Origin: Sphingomicrobium sp.
Lineage (GTDB): Bacteria > Pseudomonadota > Alphaproteobacteria > Sphingomonadales > Sphingomonadaceae
DNA length: 64,000 nucleotides
Assembly (NCBI GenBank): GCA_036563485.1
Contig: DATCMI010000001.1
Location: forward strand, 1,551,501-1,615,500
Direction: 5' to 3'
In this document: positions 27,409-36,624 of the stretch, one piece after another
How positions within the stretch are numbered: the first letter of the stretch is position 1
How the letters are laid out: every line of letters begins with the position of its first letter
The notes under the pieces: generated by a model
What the model saw: the letters and a program-made list of their open reading frames with translations, nothing else
Databases searched by the model: none
What the model was told of the DNA's origin: nothing
Made by a program: the position numbers and the translations under genes

Positions 27409-28319
27409 CGGTCGCGGTCGATCGCGAAGCGCGCGATCTGCGTCAGCAGCGAGGCCGGCCGCCCGTCGACAAAGTGAAGGTGAGCAAGCGCCTGCTCGAC
27501 GAGCGCTTCGGCCTGGCGTCGGGCCCGCTCGGCGCCGAGCAGCGTCACGAAGTTGGTCTTGCCCTGCCGCTCGTCCTTGCGCAGCTTCTTGCCGCACACA
27601 CCTTCGTCGCCCTGATGGTCGAGCAAATCGTCGGCAATTTGAAAGGCTAGGCCCAGGCTATGCGCGTAACCGCGCAGGCCGGTGCGGTGCTCGGGCGGCG
27701 CTTCGCCCAGGATAGCGCCGGCTTCAACTGCCCAGCCGATGAGCGCGCCGGTCTTGAGCCGCTGGAGCCGCGTTACCGTGGCTACATCCGCGTCCGGCTC
27801 CGGGAACAGGTCGAGCATCTGCCCGGCGGCCATGCCCTCCGCACCTGCGGCGCGGGCAAGCTCCACCACCAGTTGGGCGCGGACGGCGCCTGACGGGTGG
27901 GTGCGCTCGTCGCCCAGCAGCTGGAAGGCCAGCGCCAGCAGCGCGTCTCCGGCAAGCACCGCTGTCGCATCGTCGAACGCCACGTGCACGGTGGGGCGCC
28001 CGCGACGCATGTCGTCATCGTCCATGCACGGCAGATCGTCGTGGATCAGCGAGTGGACATGGACGCACTCGACGGCGAGCCCGGCGCGAAGCGCTTGCCC
28101 GAACGGCACGTCGTAAAGCTCCGATGCCGCGCAAACGAGCAGGGGGCGCAGCCGCTTGCCGCCGCCGATCGCCGCGTGGCGGATCGCGTCGGTGAGGCGC
28201 CGGCTCGAGTCCGCGGGGGAGCACAGTTCCCGGTTCAGCGCTGCGTCGATTTCGCGGGACACTTCGCGTATCCGCACGGCGAGAGCCGGTTCGGCCGGTG
28301 CGGCGGCAGCCTGGCTCAT
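27405..28319 (-). CDS. crtE: Polyprenyl diphosphate synthase, probably GGPP synthase
   Basis: This 304-residue isoprenyl chain elongation enzyme has the first Asp-rich motif at Asp94 (HDDLPCMDDDD) and the second at Asp230 (ADDLLDHQGD). The fifth residue before the first motif is His89 rather than the aromatic residue that limits chain length in bacterial FPP synthases. DDLPCMDD is also usual in CrtE and plant GGPP synthases. With carotenoid genes on both sides, a GGPP synthase is likely, but FPP synthase (IspA) is possible. The ATG at 28319 overlaps the ispH stop (ATGA). Confidence 0.78.
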   Translation of the reverse strand: MSQAAAAPAEPALAVRIREVSREIDAALNRELCSPADSSRRLTDAIRHAAIGGGKRLRPLLVCAASELYDVPFGQALRAGLAVECVHVHSLIHDDLPCMDDDDMRRGRPTVHVAFDDATAVLAGDALLALAFQLLGDERTHPSGAVRAQLVVELARAAGAEGMAAGQMLDLFPEPDADVATVTRLQRLKTGALIGWAVEAGAILGEAPPEHRTGLRGYAHSLGLAFQIADDLLDHQGDEGVCGKKLRKDERQGKTNFVTLLGAERARRQAEALVEQALAHLHFVDGRPASLLTQIARFAIDRDR

Positions 28320-29299
28320 GCGACCGCCAGCCGCTTGAAGGAGACATTCTCCTCGACGCTCTCGAACTCCTGCGTGCTGACGACGAACTGCTCCGCAAGC
28401 GCATCGATGATCGCCTGCACGCTGGTCTCCGGGGTCGAGGCTGCGGCGGTGATGCCGATGACGCGCGCCCCCGCAAGGCGATCGCGGTCCAGCTCGTCCG
28501 GGCGTGCCACCAGCTGCACCTGCGGGCACAGCAGGCTGGCCACTTCCGCCAGCCGCGTCGCGTTGGACGAGAAGCTTTCCCCGACGACGATCACGGCATC
28601 CGCGCGGATGGCGATGTCCCGCACCGCGGTCTGCCGGTTGGTGGTCGCGTAACAGATGTCCGTCGTCGCCGGACCTTCGATGTCCGGGAAGCGAGTGACG
28701 AGCGCCTCGACCAACTGCGCAGCATCGTCGACCGAGTAGGTCGTCTGCACGGCATAGGCCATCGGCTCACCGGGCGCGAACCGCAGCGCGTCGATGTCCG
28801 CTTCGCTGCTGACCACGCTTGCCGCGCCGTCGGGCAAGTGGCCGACCGTGCCGTCGATCTCCGGATGGCCGCGATGGCCGATGACGATCACGTGCCGTCC
28901 GTTGCGCTGATGCCGCTCGACCTCCCGGTGGACCTTGGCGACCAGCGGGCAGACGGCGTCGAACGCGATCAAGCCGCGGTTGCGCGCGTCGCGCAGCACG
29001 GCGGGCGGAACGCCGTGGGCGGAGAGGACGACGACGCTGCCGCGCGGCACCTCGCCGAGCTCCTGAACGAAAATCGCGCCTTCCCCTTCCAGCGCCCTGA
29101 CGACATCGAGATTGTGGACGATCGGCCGGCGCACATAAACGGGCGCACCGTAGATGGAGAGGGCGTCGCGCACGGCGTCGATCGCGCGCCGCACCCCGGC
29201 GCAAAAGCCGCGCGGCGTTGCGAGCAGGACTGTCACCTGCCGCGTGGCTGACCGGCTGTTTGAGGACGGATCATTTGCGGGCGGCGGACTGTGGAGCAT
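28316..29299 (-). CDS. ispH: 4-hydroxy-3-methylbut-2-enyl diphosphate reductase
   Basis: IspH makes IPP and DMAPP in the last step of the MEP pathway. The 327-residue protein has three iron-sulfur cysteines (Cys33 in GFCAGV, Cys117 in DAVCPLV, Cys216 in TDICYATTNRQ). It also has GHRGHPEIDGT with the catalytic Glu, QTTYS, and ESFSSNATRLAEVA. It is coupled to crtE, so it feeds precursor into the carotenoid branch. Whether another ispH exists in the genome cannot be seen. The N terminus is Ser/Asn/Pro-rich, so a shorter start is possible but no better Met is present. Confidence 0.95.
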   Translation of the reverse strand: MLHSPPPANDPSSNSRSATRQVTVLLATPRGFCAGVRRAIDAVRDALSIYGAPVYVRRPIVHNLDVVRALEGEGAIFVQELGEVPRGSVVVLSAHGVPPAVLRDARNRGLIAFDAVCPLVAKVHREVERHQRNGRHVIVIGHRGHPEIDGTVGHLPDGAASVVSSEADIDALRFAPGEPMAYAVQTTYSVDDAAQLVEALVTRFPDIEGPATTDICYATTNRQTAVRDIAIRADAVIVVGESFSSNATRLAEVASLLCPQVQLVARPDELDRDRLAGARVIGITAAASTPETSVQAIIDALAEQFVVSTQEFESVEENVSFKRLAVA

Positions 29300-29362
29300 G
29301 CTTTCTCCAGTTAGCCCCTTGATCCTCCTGCTAAGTGCCGGGGCTCCTTGGCTCCATCGCGG

Positions 29363-29764
29363 CTAAAGAAGGTATTGCATGCGAATGGCCAGACGGGTGT
29401 AGCCGGGCGGAATTTCGATGTTCACTTGCTCAAACTTCGGCGCACCGAAGCGCACCACCGGGTTGCGCGAGAAGCCGAAGCCCTCCCGCGGGATTCCGAG
29501 CAGGACGTCGAGCCGCTGGTTGGCATTTTCATCGTGAAACAGGGTGACCGCGTAAGTGCCGGGCTTCAGGCCTTGGATGCGCAGCTCGCGCGCGGTTGCC
29601 GAAAGCGTCTGCTTGCGCGCGTTCGGGTCCTTGCTGCAGTCGGGGAAGAAGCGCGGGTTCGCGCTGACGCAGGCGTGGATCTGCCCGCGCGCGTTGCGGA
29701 GGTTTGCCAACTGGATGTCGAGCGTTGCCGCCGACGCCGCGGCGAGTGCGAGGAACATAAGCAT
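29363..29764 (-). CDS. DUF2141 exported protein
   Basis: This 133-residue protein has a short signal peptide (LMFLALAAASA) and a DUF2141 beta-sandwich. Diagnostic parts are LRNARGQIHACV, the GLKPGTYAVTLFHDENANQRLDVLLGIPREGFGFSRNP core and a terminal IPPGYTRLAIRMQYLL. Two cysteines (CVS, DCSKD) may bridge. Such genes are often near carotenoid genes in sphingomonads, but function is unknown. Met3 is an alternative start. Confidence 0.82.
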   Translation of the reverse strand: MLMFLALAAASAATLDIQLANLRNARGQIHACVSANPRFFPDCSKDPNARKQTLSATARELRIQGLKPGTYAVTLFHDENANQRLDVLLGIPREGFGFSRNPVVRFGAPKFEQVNIEIPPGYTRLAIRMQYLL

Positions 29765-29820
29765 CGCTTCTCGTACTGGCCGGCTCGGCCGCGCGCGATG
29801 CCGCCTTTAGGACTGGCGCG

Positions 29821-30963
29821 ATGACCCGAATTGTCATCGCCGGCGGCGGCCTTGCCGGCTGCCTCGCTGCCCTGGCGCTACGGCAGAAGCGTCCCGACGT
29901 GGAACTGCTGCTGGTGGAGCAGGAACGCACTTTCGGGGGCAATCACACCTGGTCTTTCTTCGACACCGACGTGCCGCTTCAGCAGCGTTGGCTCTTGGAT
30001 GGGCTCGTCCACCGGCGCTGGCCCGATCACGAAATCCGTTTTCCGGCGCGCCAGCGGGTCATTCCGCTCGGCTACAACAGCATCCGCTCGCGCGACCTCG
30101 ATGCCGCGACCCGGCGCGTCCTCGGCCCGCATCAGTATCGGCTCGGCACAAGCATCCAGGAAGTCTCTGAGGCGGAAGTCGTGCTCGGAAGTGGCGAACG
30201 GATAGGCGCCGACGCCGTGCTCGATGCGCGTGGTCCGTCTGAGATGACCGGCCTCGACCTCGGCTGGCAGAAGTTCGTTGGCCGCGTCTATCGTTTTGCG
30301 GAGGGTCATCGCTGCGAGCGGCCCGTGATCATGGACGCGACCGTCGACCAGCAGGACGGGTACCGCTTCGTCTACCTGCTCCCATTCACCGCTACCGAAT
30401 TGCTGATCGAAGACACCTATTACTCGACCTCAACCCAGCTCGACCGGCAGGCTCTAGGGAACGGGATCGATCAGATCGCCGCCAAGATCGGGAACGCACC
30501 GCAGCAAGTCGAAGAGGAAACCGGCGTCCTCCCGGTCCTCCTCGGTGGCGAGCTGTCGGCCCTGTGGAGCGGCGGCGGCGAGGTCGGGCGCCTTGGCCTG
30601 CGCGGCGGCTTCTTCCACCCGACCACCGGCTACTCGCTGCCCGACGCCGTCACGAATGCGGTGCTGCTCACCCAGCAGCGCGACCTCTCGAGTCCCGCGC
30701 TCCACGCTTTCTTCCGCAGCCGGGCCGAACGCCTCTGGCGCGACCGGCACTTTTTCCAGCTGCTCAACCGCATGCTGTTCCGCGCCGCCGACCCCGCTGA
30801 CCGCTACCGAGTGCTCGAACATTTCTACCGCCTTTCCACGCCGCTGATCGGCCGTTTCTACGGCGCGAGGCTAACCGGGCTCGACAAGCTGCGCATCGTC
30901 AGCGGACGCCCACCGGTGCCCATCGGCCGCGCGCTTTCCTCAATCCGGAGCAAGGCTGCGTGA
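29821..30963 (+). CDS. crtY: Lycopene beta-cyclase
   Basis: CrtY closes both ends of lycopene to give beta-carotene at the membrane. The 380-residue protein starts with a flavin/NAD(P) fold (VIAGGGLAGCLAALAL). It has GNHTWSFFDTDV, a central VYLLPFTATELLIEDTYYS motif and a GGFFHPTTGYSLPDAV motif, all typical of proteobacterial CrtY. It opens the crtY-I-B-X operon; its stop overlaps the crtI GTG. Confidence 0.95.
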   Translation: MTRIVIAGGGLAGCLAALALRQKRPDVELLLVEQERTFGGNHTWSFFDTDVPLQQRWLLDGLVHRRWPDHEIRFPARQRVIPLGYNSIRSRDLDAATRRVLGPHQYRLGTSIQEVSEAEVVLGSGERIGADAVLDARGPSEMTGLDLGWQKFVGRVYRFAEGHRCERPVIMDATVDQQDGYRFVYLLPFTATELLIEDTYYSTSTQLDRQALGNGIDQIAAKIGNAPQQVEEETGVLPVLLGGELSALWSGGGEVGRLGLRGGFFHPTTGYSLPDAVTNAVLLTQQRDLSSPALHAFFRSRAERLWRDRHFFQLLNRMLFRAADPADRYRVLEHFYRLSTPLIGRFYGARLTGLDKLRIVSGRPPVPIGRALSSIRSKAA

Positions 30964-32438
30964 GCCGCACCGCCGCTGTCATTGGTTCAGGCTTCGGCGG
31001 GCTCGCGCTCGCCATTCGCCTACAGTCTGCCGGCGTGCAGACCACAATCATCGAAGGTCGGGACAAGCCCGGCGGGCGCGCTTACTTTTGGGAAAAAGGC
31101 GGGCACGTCTTCGATGCCGGGCCGACCGTCATCACCGACCCAGCCTGCCTTCGCGAGTTGTGGGAGCTGAGCGGCTCCGACATGGCCGCCGACGTCGATC
31201 TCGTGCCGGTCTCGCCCTTTTACCGCCTGTCGTGGCCGGACGGCAGCTGGTTCGACTATGTGAACGACGACGCGCTGCTCGAACGGCAGATCGCGGCACT
31301 GAATCCCGCCGACGTCACCGGCTACAAGCGCTTCCTCGACTATTCCGCCGGCGTGTTCACGCAAGGCTATGAGAAGCTCGGCGCCGTGCCGTTCCTCGAC
31401 TTCAAGTCGATGCTGAAGGCCGCGCCGCAGCTCGCCCGTTACCAGGCGTGGCGGTCGGTTTATTCGATCGTCTCGGGCTTCGTGCAGAACGAGAAGCTGC
31501 GGCAGGCTCTGTCCTTTCACACGCTGCTGGTCGGCGGCAATCCGATGACGAGCAGCGCCATCTACGCGCTCATTCACAAGCTGGAGCGGGATGGCGGTGT
31601 GTGGTTCGCGCGCGGCGGCACCAATCAGCTGGTTGCGGGGATGGTCCGGCACTTCGAGCGGCTGGGTGGCGAAGTGCGGCTCGGCGACCCCGTCGAACGG
31701 ATCGAGACCGAAGGGGGGAATGCCAAGCGCGTACGCACGAAAATCGGCTGGACGGGCGAGTTCGACGCCGTCGCCTCCAACGCCGATATCGTCCGCACCT
31801 ACGACATGCTCGACGCGCCGCGCGGCAAGCGGGCGGCGGCACGGCTGCGGCGCAAGCGCTTCTCACCCTCGCTCTTCGTTGTTCACTTCTCGACCCGCGG
31901 CGAATGGGCGGGCGTTCCTCACCATTCGATCCTGTTCGGTCCGCGCTACGGCGGCCTCGTCAACGACATCTACCGCGGCAGCAGCCTGGCCGACGATCCG
32001 TCCATCTACCTCCACCACCCGACCGCCACCGATCCGGAGATGGCGCCGCCGGGCAAGTCGACCTTCTACGCGCTCGCGCCGGTGCCGCATCTCGGCCGCA
32101 CCAAGTTCGACTGGGACGAGGAGGGGCCGCGCTATGCTGAGCGGATCCTGCAGATCCTGGAGCAGCGGATGCTGCCCGGCCTTTCCGACCGGCTCGACAT
32201 CCTGTTCCACTACGGTCCTGCCGACTTCGAGAGCGACCTCAACTCGCACCTCGGCTCGGCCTTCAGCCTGGAACCGGTGCTGACGCAAAGCGCCTTCTTT
32301 CGCGTCCACAATCGCGACGACGTGATCCCCAACCTCTACTTCGTCGGCGCCGGCACGCACCCGGGCGCCGGGATCCCCGGTGTCGTCGGCAGCGCCAAGG
32401 CGACCGCCGGCCTGATGCTGCAGGACTTTGGCGCATGA
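30960..32438 (+). CDS. crtI: Phytoene desaturase
   Basis: CrtI oxidises phytoene to lycopene by four desaturations. The 492-residue protein uses a GTG start overlapping the crtY stop. It has the FAD fold AAVIGSGFGGLALAIRLQSAG, DAGPTVITDP and the C-terminal bacterial-type desaturase signature NLYFVGAGTHPGAGIPGVVGSAKATA. Length is typical. Confidence 0.97.
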   Translation: MSRTAAVIGSGFGGLALAIRLQSAGVQTTIIEGRDKPGGRAYFWEKGGHVFDAGPTVITDPACLRELWELSGSDMAADVDLVPVSPFYRLSWPDGSWFDYVNDDALLERQIAALNPADVTGYKRFLDYSAGVFTQGYEKLGAVPFLDFKSMLKAAPQLARYQAWRSVYSIVSGFVQNEKLRQALSFHTLLVGGNPMTSSAIYALIHKLERDGGVWFARGGTNQLVAGMVRHFERLGGEVRLGDPVERIETEGGNAKRVRTKIGWTGEFDAVASNADIVRTYDMLDAPRGKRAAARLRRKRFSPSLFVVHFSTRGEWAGVPHHSILFGPRYGGLVNDIYRGSSLADDPSIYLHHPTATDPEMAPPGKSTFYALAPVPHLGRTKFDWDEEGPRYAERILQILEQRMLPGLSDRLDILFHYGPADFESDLNSHLGSAFSLEPVLTQSAFFRVHNRDDVIPNLYFVGAGTHPGAGIPGVVGSAKATAGLMLQDFGA

Positions 32439-33313
32439 CCCGCGAAGAGCTGGTCGCCGGCGCCTCCGACGCCATCCAGCACGGCTCCAAGTCGTTCCGC
32501 GCGGCCAGCCGGCTGTTCGACCGCGAGACCCGTGAACGCGCGTGGCTGCTCTACGCCTGGTGCCGCCATTGCGACGATGTCTGCGACGGACAGCAGCTCG
32601 GTTTCGGAGCGGGTCCGGCGGGCAGCGTCCGCGACCTACGCGAAAAGACGCGGCGCGCCGCGGCACGGAAAGAAATCGGCGAGCTGCCGTTCGACGCGCT
32701 CAGGCAGGTGCTGGCCGAGCGTCCGATCCCGCTGCGGTTTCTCGAGGATCATCTTGAAGGCTTCACCCTCGATGAAGGCGGGTGGCGGCCGCGGACCGAA
32801 GAAGACCTTGTCCGCTATTGCTATCATGTCGCGGGCGCGGTCGGGTGCATGATGGCAATTGTCATGGGCGTCGATCCGGACGAAACGGAGACGCTGGAGC
32901 GGGCCGCCGACCTTGGTATCGCCTTCCAGCTGTCGAACATCGCCCGCGACCTTCGGGAGGATTTCGCTGCCGGCCGCTGCTACGTGCCAACCGAGTGGCT
33001 GGACGAGTTCGGCGTGTCCGCCGGCAATCTGTTCACGCTTGAAAACAAAGCGGCGTTGCTCGCCATCGTCGATCGGCTGGTCGACAATGTCGCGATCTAT
33101 GAAGACAGCGCCCGCAAGGGTGTCCACCGCCTCCCGTTCCGTTCTCGCTTCGCGGTGCTGACGGCGCTCCGCATCTACGGAGCGATCGGCCGCCGCGTAG
33201 GTAGCCTCGGCGCGTCGGCATGGGACCGGCGCGTCGTCGTCGGCAAGGCCGAAAAGCTTGCCATGCTGGTCCCCAGCTTCGCCGAGGCGTGCACGGCGCG
33301 GCGCCGCGCTTGA
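32435..33313 (+). CDS. crtB: Phytoene synthase
   Basis: CrtB condenses two GGPP to phytoene. The 292-residue protein has YAWCRHCDDVCDGQ (first Asp region), YCYHVAGAVGCMM, and LGIAFQLSNIARDLREDFAAGRCYVP (second Asp region with the squalene/phytoene synthase signature). ATGA and TGATG overlaps link it to crtI and crtX. Confidence 0.96.
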   Translation: MTREELVAGASDAIQHGSKSFRAASRLFDRETRERAWLLYAWCRHCDDVCDGQQLGFGAGPAGSVRDLREKTRRAAARKEIGELPFDALRQVLAERPIPLRFLEDHLEGFTLDEGGWRPRTEEDLVRYCYHVAGAVGCMMAIVMGVDPDETETLERAADLGIAFQLSNIARDLREDFAAGRCYVPTEWLDEFGVSAGNLFTLENKAALLAIVDRLVDNVAIYEDSARKGVHRLPFRSRFAVLTALRIYGAIGRRVGSLGASAWDRRVVVGKAEKLAMLVPSFAEACTARRRA

Positions 33314-34647
33314 TGGCGCATTTCGGCTTCCTCGCGCCGCCGCTCCCGGGCCACATCAACCCAATGCTCGCGCTGGCCAGAGAACTCGTCACGCGCGGAA
33401 ATCGCGTCACCTTTCTCGGCTTCCCCGATCTCGGGCCACGGCTGCCCGATGACGTTCTGTTCTTCCCGTTCGCGGAACAGGAACAGCCGCTGGGCAGCCT
33501 GCAGCCCTATCTGGCGCGGCTTGGCCGGCTCGGCGGGCCGCTCAGCCTGATGCGGCTTGTCCGCGATCTCGCGGCCTTCGCGGACACGATCTGCCGCCAC
33601 CTTCCGGGCGCGCTCGAGCGATTGCAGCCCGATGCCCTGGTCATCGACCAAACTGACGCGGCGGGTAGCCTGGCCGCTACCGCGCTCGGCGTTCCGTTCG
33701 TGAATATTGCCAACGCACTGCCGCTCAACCTCGAGCCCGGCGTTCCCCCGCCGGTGCTCGCCTGGGGCTATGACCCGTCCCCCAAGGGGTTGCGGCGCAA
33801 CCGCGGCGGCTACCGCGTGGCGCGCTGGGTCGAGCGGCCGATTACGCGCGTCATCCGGCAGCACGCCGCGCGGCTCGGCCGCCCCGACATCCGCTTCGCC
33901 GACGAGACCTGGTCGCAGCAGGCGCAGATCACCCAGTGCGTGCCCGGCCTCGATTTCCCGCGCGCGCAGCTGCCGGCCAACTTCCACTATGTCGGCCCGA
34001 TCCGCGGTCCCGACGAGCCGCTCGACTTCCATTTGCCGAATGACCGCCCGCTGGCATTCTGCTCGCTCGGCACCCTCCAGGGCTCGCGCGTTGGTCTGTT
34101 CCGGGCGGCGGCGAAGGCAGCGGCGACCCGGGGCGTCAAAATAGTGATCGCTCACGGCGGCGGCTTGTCGGAGCGCGACATGGCCAGCCTACCCGGTAGC
34201 CCGATCGTTCGCGCCTTCGTCCCGCAGCGGGCGGTGCTGGGGCGCGCTGATTTCGCCATTACCCATGCCGGATTCAACACGGTGATGGACGCGCTCAGCC
34301 TTGGCGTGCCGATGGTCGCCATGCCGATCACCTTCGAACAGCCGGCAACGGGCGCTCGCCTCAAGCGGGCCGGGGCAGCGGTCGTGCTGCAGCGCCGACG
34401 CACCGCTGGCCGCATCGCCGCCGCGATCGACAAAGTGCTGGCCGACCCGAGCTACCGACGCAGCGCGCAGTCGCTGCAAGAGGAGATTCAGTCGGCCGGC
34501 GGCGTCCGCCTTGCTGCCGACATTATCGAGCGGACGCTCGGCGTCGCCGCTCCGCCGGCAGCCGCCACCAGGGCACGTGCGGCGCCAAATGATGCTCGTG
34601 GTGATAGCCGAAGTGGAAGCAGCTCAGCAGCGATCCGATCCAGCTGA
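33313..34647 (+). CDS. crtX: Carotenoid (zeaxanthin) glucosyltransferase
   Basis: CrtX transfers glucose from UDP-glucose to the hydroxyl groups of xanthophylls. The 444-residue protein is a GT1-type enzyme with FLAPPLPGHINPMLALARELVTRG at the N terminus. Its donor site is ITHAGFNTVMDALSLGVPMVAMPITFEQPATGARL (~residues 316-350). The ATG at 33313 is chosen because it overlaps the crtB stop and starts at the conserved MAHFGF. The last ~40 codons are low-complexity Ala/Arg/Ser and run 125 bases into crtW on the other strand. Confidence 0.92.
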   Translation: MAHFGFLAPPLPGHINPMLALARELVTRGNRVTFLGFPDLGPRLPDDVLFFPFAEQEQPLGSLQPYLARLGRLGGPLSLMRLVRDLAAFADTICRHLPGALERLQPDALVIDQTDAAGSLAATALGVPFVNIANALPLNLEPGVPPPVLAWGYDPSPKGLRRNRGGYRVARWVERPITRVIRQHAARLGRPDIRFADETWSQQAQITQCVPGLDFPRAQLPANFHYVGPIRGPDEPLDFHLPNDRPLAFCSLGTLQGSRVGLFRAAAKAAATRGVKIVIAHGGGLSERDMASLPGSPIVRAFVPQRAVLGRADFAITHAGFNTVMDALSLGVPMVAMPITFEQPATGARLKRAGAAVVLQRRRTAGRIAAAIDKVLADPSYRRSAQSLQEEIQSAGGVRLAADIIERTLGVAAPPAAATRARAAPNDARGDSRSGSSSAAIRSS

Positions 34648-35248
34648 AGCCATTGCTCCGCGCCCGATGATCATCGGCGAACGGTGCGTCCTCGTGCCGG
34701 TGCGGCAGATAAGTGCCGAAGTAGAATAGCTGCACGGACGACAGGATCGCCGGCACCGCCCAGAACAGCATTACATTGGCGTAGCGCGCGCCGACCAGGA
34801 GCAGCGCGACGAATACGATGCTGAGGATCAGCAGCTGCTTCCAGCCGAAATAGCGGCGCATGAATCCGGTGTACCAGCGCCAGAAGTGCCGCGGGTATTC
34901 GGCGTCGAAATCCGGGTCGTGCTCGGTCCCCGGCTGGCGGTGATGGCCCATGTGCTTGGGCAGCAGCGCGTCGTAGGAAAAGCCGGCGTAGAGGAACAAC
35001 GCGACGCGCCCGAAGGCGCGGTTCACCACCGACCGGCCCGGCGCCAGCGACCCGTGCATCGCGTCATGGGCGACGATGAACAGCCCGACATTGAGCCAAC
35101 TGATCATGGCCACCAGTACGGGTGCAACCAGCAATGCGGTGCCGGTCAGCGGAAGGACGAACAACGCGAAGAACTCGATCGCCGCCCAGCTTCCGATTAC
35201 GGCGGCGGCAAGCGCGATCCCGATCGTGGCCTGGCGCGGAACGATCAT
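34523..35248 (-). CDS. crtW: Beta-carotene ketolase
   Basis: CrtW adds keto groups at C4 of beta-ionone rings. The 241-residue membrane protein belongs to the fatty-acid-desaturase-like diiron family with His boxes HDAMHG, HMGHHRQPGTEHDPDF, HRHED and FHFGYHHEHHLAPHVPWWRLP. The last box is diagnostic for CrtW. It is coupled to crtZ by an ATGA overlap. Its 3' end overlaps the 3' end of crtX on the opposite strand. Confidence 0.95.
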   Translation of the reverse strand: MIVPRQATIGIALAAAVIGSWAAIEFFALFVLPLTGTALLVAPVLVAMISWLNVGLFIVAHDAMHGSLAPGRSVVNRAFGRVALFLYAGFSYDALLPKHMGHHRQPGTEHDPDFDAEYPRHFWRWYTGFMRRYFGWKQLLILSIVFVALLLVGARYANVMLFWAVPAILSSVQLFYFGTYLPHRHEDAPFADDHRARSNGFSWIGSLLSCFHFGYHHEHHLAPHVPWWRLPAERRRRASAR

Positions 35249-35718
35249 GCGCCCCGGTTCGCCCTTAGGCGCTCGCGCAAAGCCGCCACGGGCGGCGCAT
35301 AGAGGAAGCCGAACGACACGGCGCCTTCCCGCTCATGGACTGCGTGGTGGAGACGATGCGCCTGAACAAGGCGCTTCAAATACCCGCTGCGCGGCGCCTT
35401 CATGAAGGGAAAGCGCTGGTGAACGAGGCCGTCGTGGACCAGGCCGTAAAGAATGCCATAGACGAGCGTCCCAAGGCCGACCCACCATATCAGGGGCCAG
35501 CGCGCACCGGCGACGAACAGACCCAGGCTCAATGCTGCGAACAGCAGCGCATAGAGGTCGTTGCGCTCGAACCGCGACCCGTGCGGCTCGTGGTGGGAAC
35601 GGTGCCAGCCCCAGCCCGGCCCGTGCATGACGAAGCGATGCACGCCGGCGGCGACCAGCTCCATCGCCACGACGGTGATCAGCACGATTGCAACCGGGAG
35701 GAGCCAGCTTGGGGCCAT
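35245..35718 (-). CDS. crtZ: Beta-carotene hydroxylase
   Basis: CrtZ hydroxylates C3 of the rings. The 157-residue membrane protein has the four His clusters HRFVMHGPGWGWHRSHHEPH, HDGLVHQRFP and AHRLHHAVH. The ATG at 35718 gives the usual CrtZ length; longer in-frame starts run antisense through the hisN start and are rejected. It is the first gene of the crtZ-crtW operon. Confidence 0.95.
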   Translation of the reverse strand: MAPSWLLPVAIVLITVVAMELVAAGVHRFVMHGPGWGWHRSHHEPHGSRFERNDLYALLFAALSLGLFVAGARWPLIWWVGLGTLVYGILYGLVHDGLVHQRFPFMKAPRSGYLKRLVQAHRLHHAVHEREGAVSFGFLYAPPVAALRERLRANRGA

Positions 35719-35823
35719 GTCGTTGAAATAAGGCTCGTAAGCCCCCCCGTCCACGGTGGACCGCACCGCCTTAAGGGCAGGTCGGCTTGACGGCGGCGGG
35801 CTCGTCTGTGCGACAGTTGACGG

Positions 35824-36624
35824 ATGTCCGACTTCGTCTCTTTCGCACTGAAGCTTGCCGAAGCGGCGCGGCGTGAGACGCTCGGCATCGGCTCCGGCGG
35901 CGCGGTCGATAACAAGGCAGGCGAGGGCGCTTTCGACCCGGTAACGGAAGCCGACCGCAACGCCGAGCGCGTGATGCGCGGCCTGATCCGCGCGGCTTAC
36001 CCGGATCACGGGATCAGCGGCGAGGAATATGGCCACGAACCGGGCGCCGGGCCCTACGCCTGGAGCCTCGACCCGATCGACGGCACCCGCTCCTACATCT
36101 GCGGCCTGCCGACCTGGACGACGCTGATCGCGCTGCTTGATCGCGACCTACCGGTGCTCGGAGTCATCGACACGCCCCGCCTCGACGAAATCTATGTCGG
36201 GTCCGAAGATGGCAGCTGGCTGCGCACCGGTGAAACGCGGCAGCAGCTACGCGTCAGCGGCTGCACGGATTTAAGCGAGGCGCGGGTCGGCACGACCGAC
36301 CCGTTCCTGTTCGCTGGCGACGCACTGGATCGCTTTCGCCAGCTTGCAATCGCCGCGCGAACGACGCGCTACGGCCAGGACGCTTATGCCTATGCGCGGC
36401 TTGCGGCCGGCGGCATCGACCTGGTCGTCGAATGCGGGCTCAAGCCGCACGATTATAACGCGCTGATTCCCGTCGTCCGCGGCGCCAGCGGTACCTTCGG
36501 AGACTGGTCGGGCGGGAGTAATTTTGGCGCCGGCAACGTCATCGCCGCCGCCACCCGAGAGCTCTACGAAGCCGCGGTCGAGATCATGACCTGTGCGAAT
36601 GCCGCCGCTGAAGCACATCCATGA
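35824..36624 (+). CDS. hisN: Histidinol-phosphatase, inositol monophosphatase type
   Basis: HisN removes phosphate from histidinol phosphate. The 266-residue protein has the IMPase metal motifs DPVTEADR, ISGEEYG and DPIDGTRSYICG. It also has the HisN-type LKPHDYNALIPVVRGASG in place of the WDxAAG of inositol phosphatases. It lies tail-to-tail with the his operon and overlaps hisIE by 41 bases. Because the fused HisCB next door lacks a HAD phosphatase domain, this enzyme is needed to complete the pathway. Confidence 0.9.
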   Translation: MSDFVSFALKLAEAARRETLGIGSGGAVDNKAGEGAFDPVTEADRNAERVMRGLIRAAYPDHGISGEEYGHEPGAGPYAWSLDPIDGTRSYICGLPTWTTLIALLDRDLPVLGVIDTPRLDEIYVGSEDGSWLRTGETRQQLRVSGCTDLSEARVGTTDPFLFAGDALDRFRQLAIAARTTRYGQDAYAYARLAAGGIDLVVECGLKPHDYNALIPVVRGASGTFGDWSGGSNFGAGNVIAAATRELYEAAVEIMTCANAAAEAHP

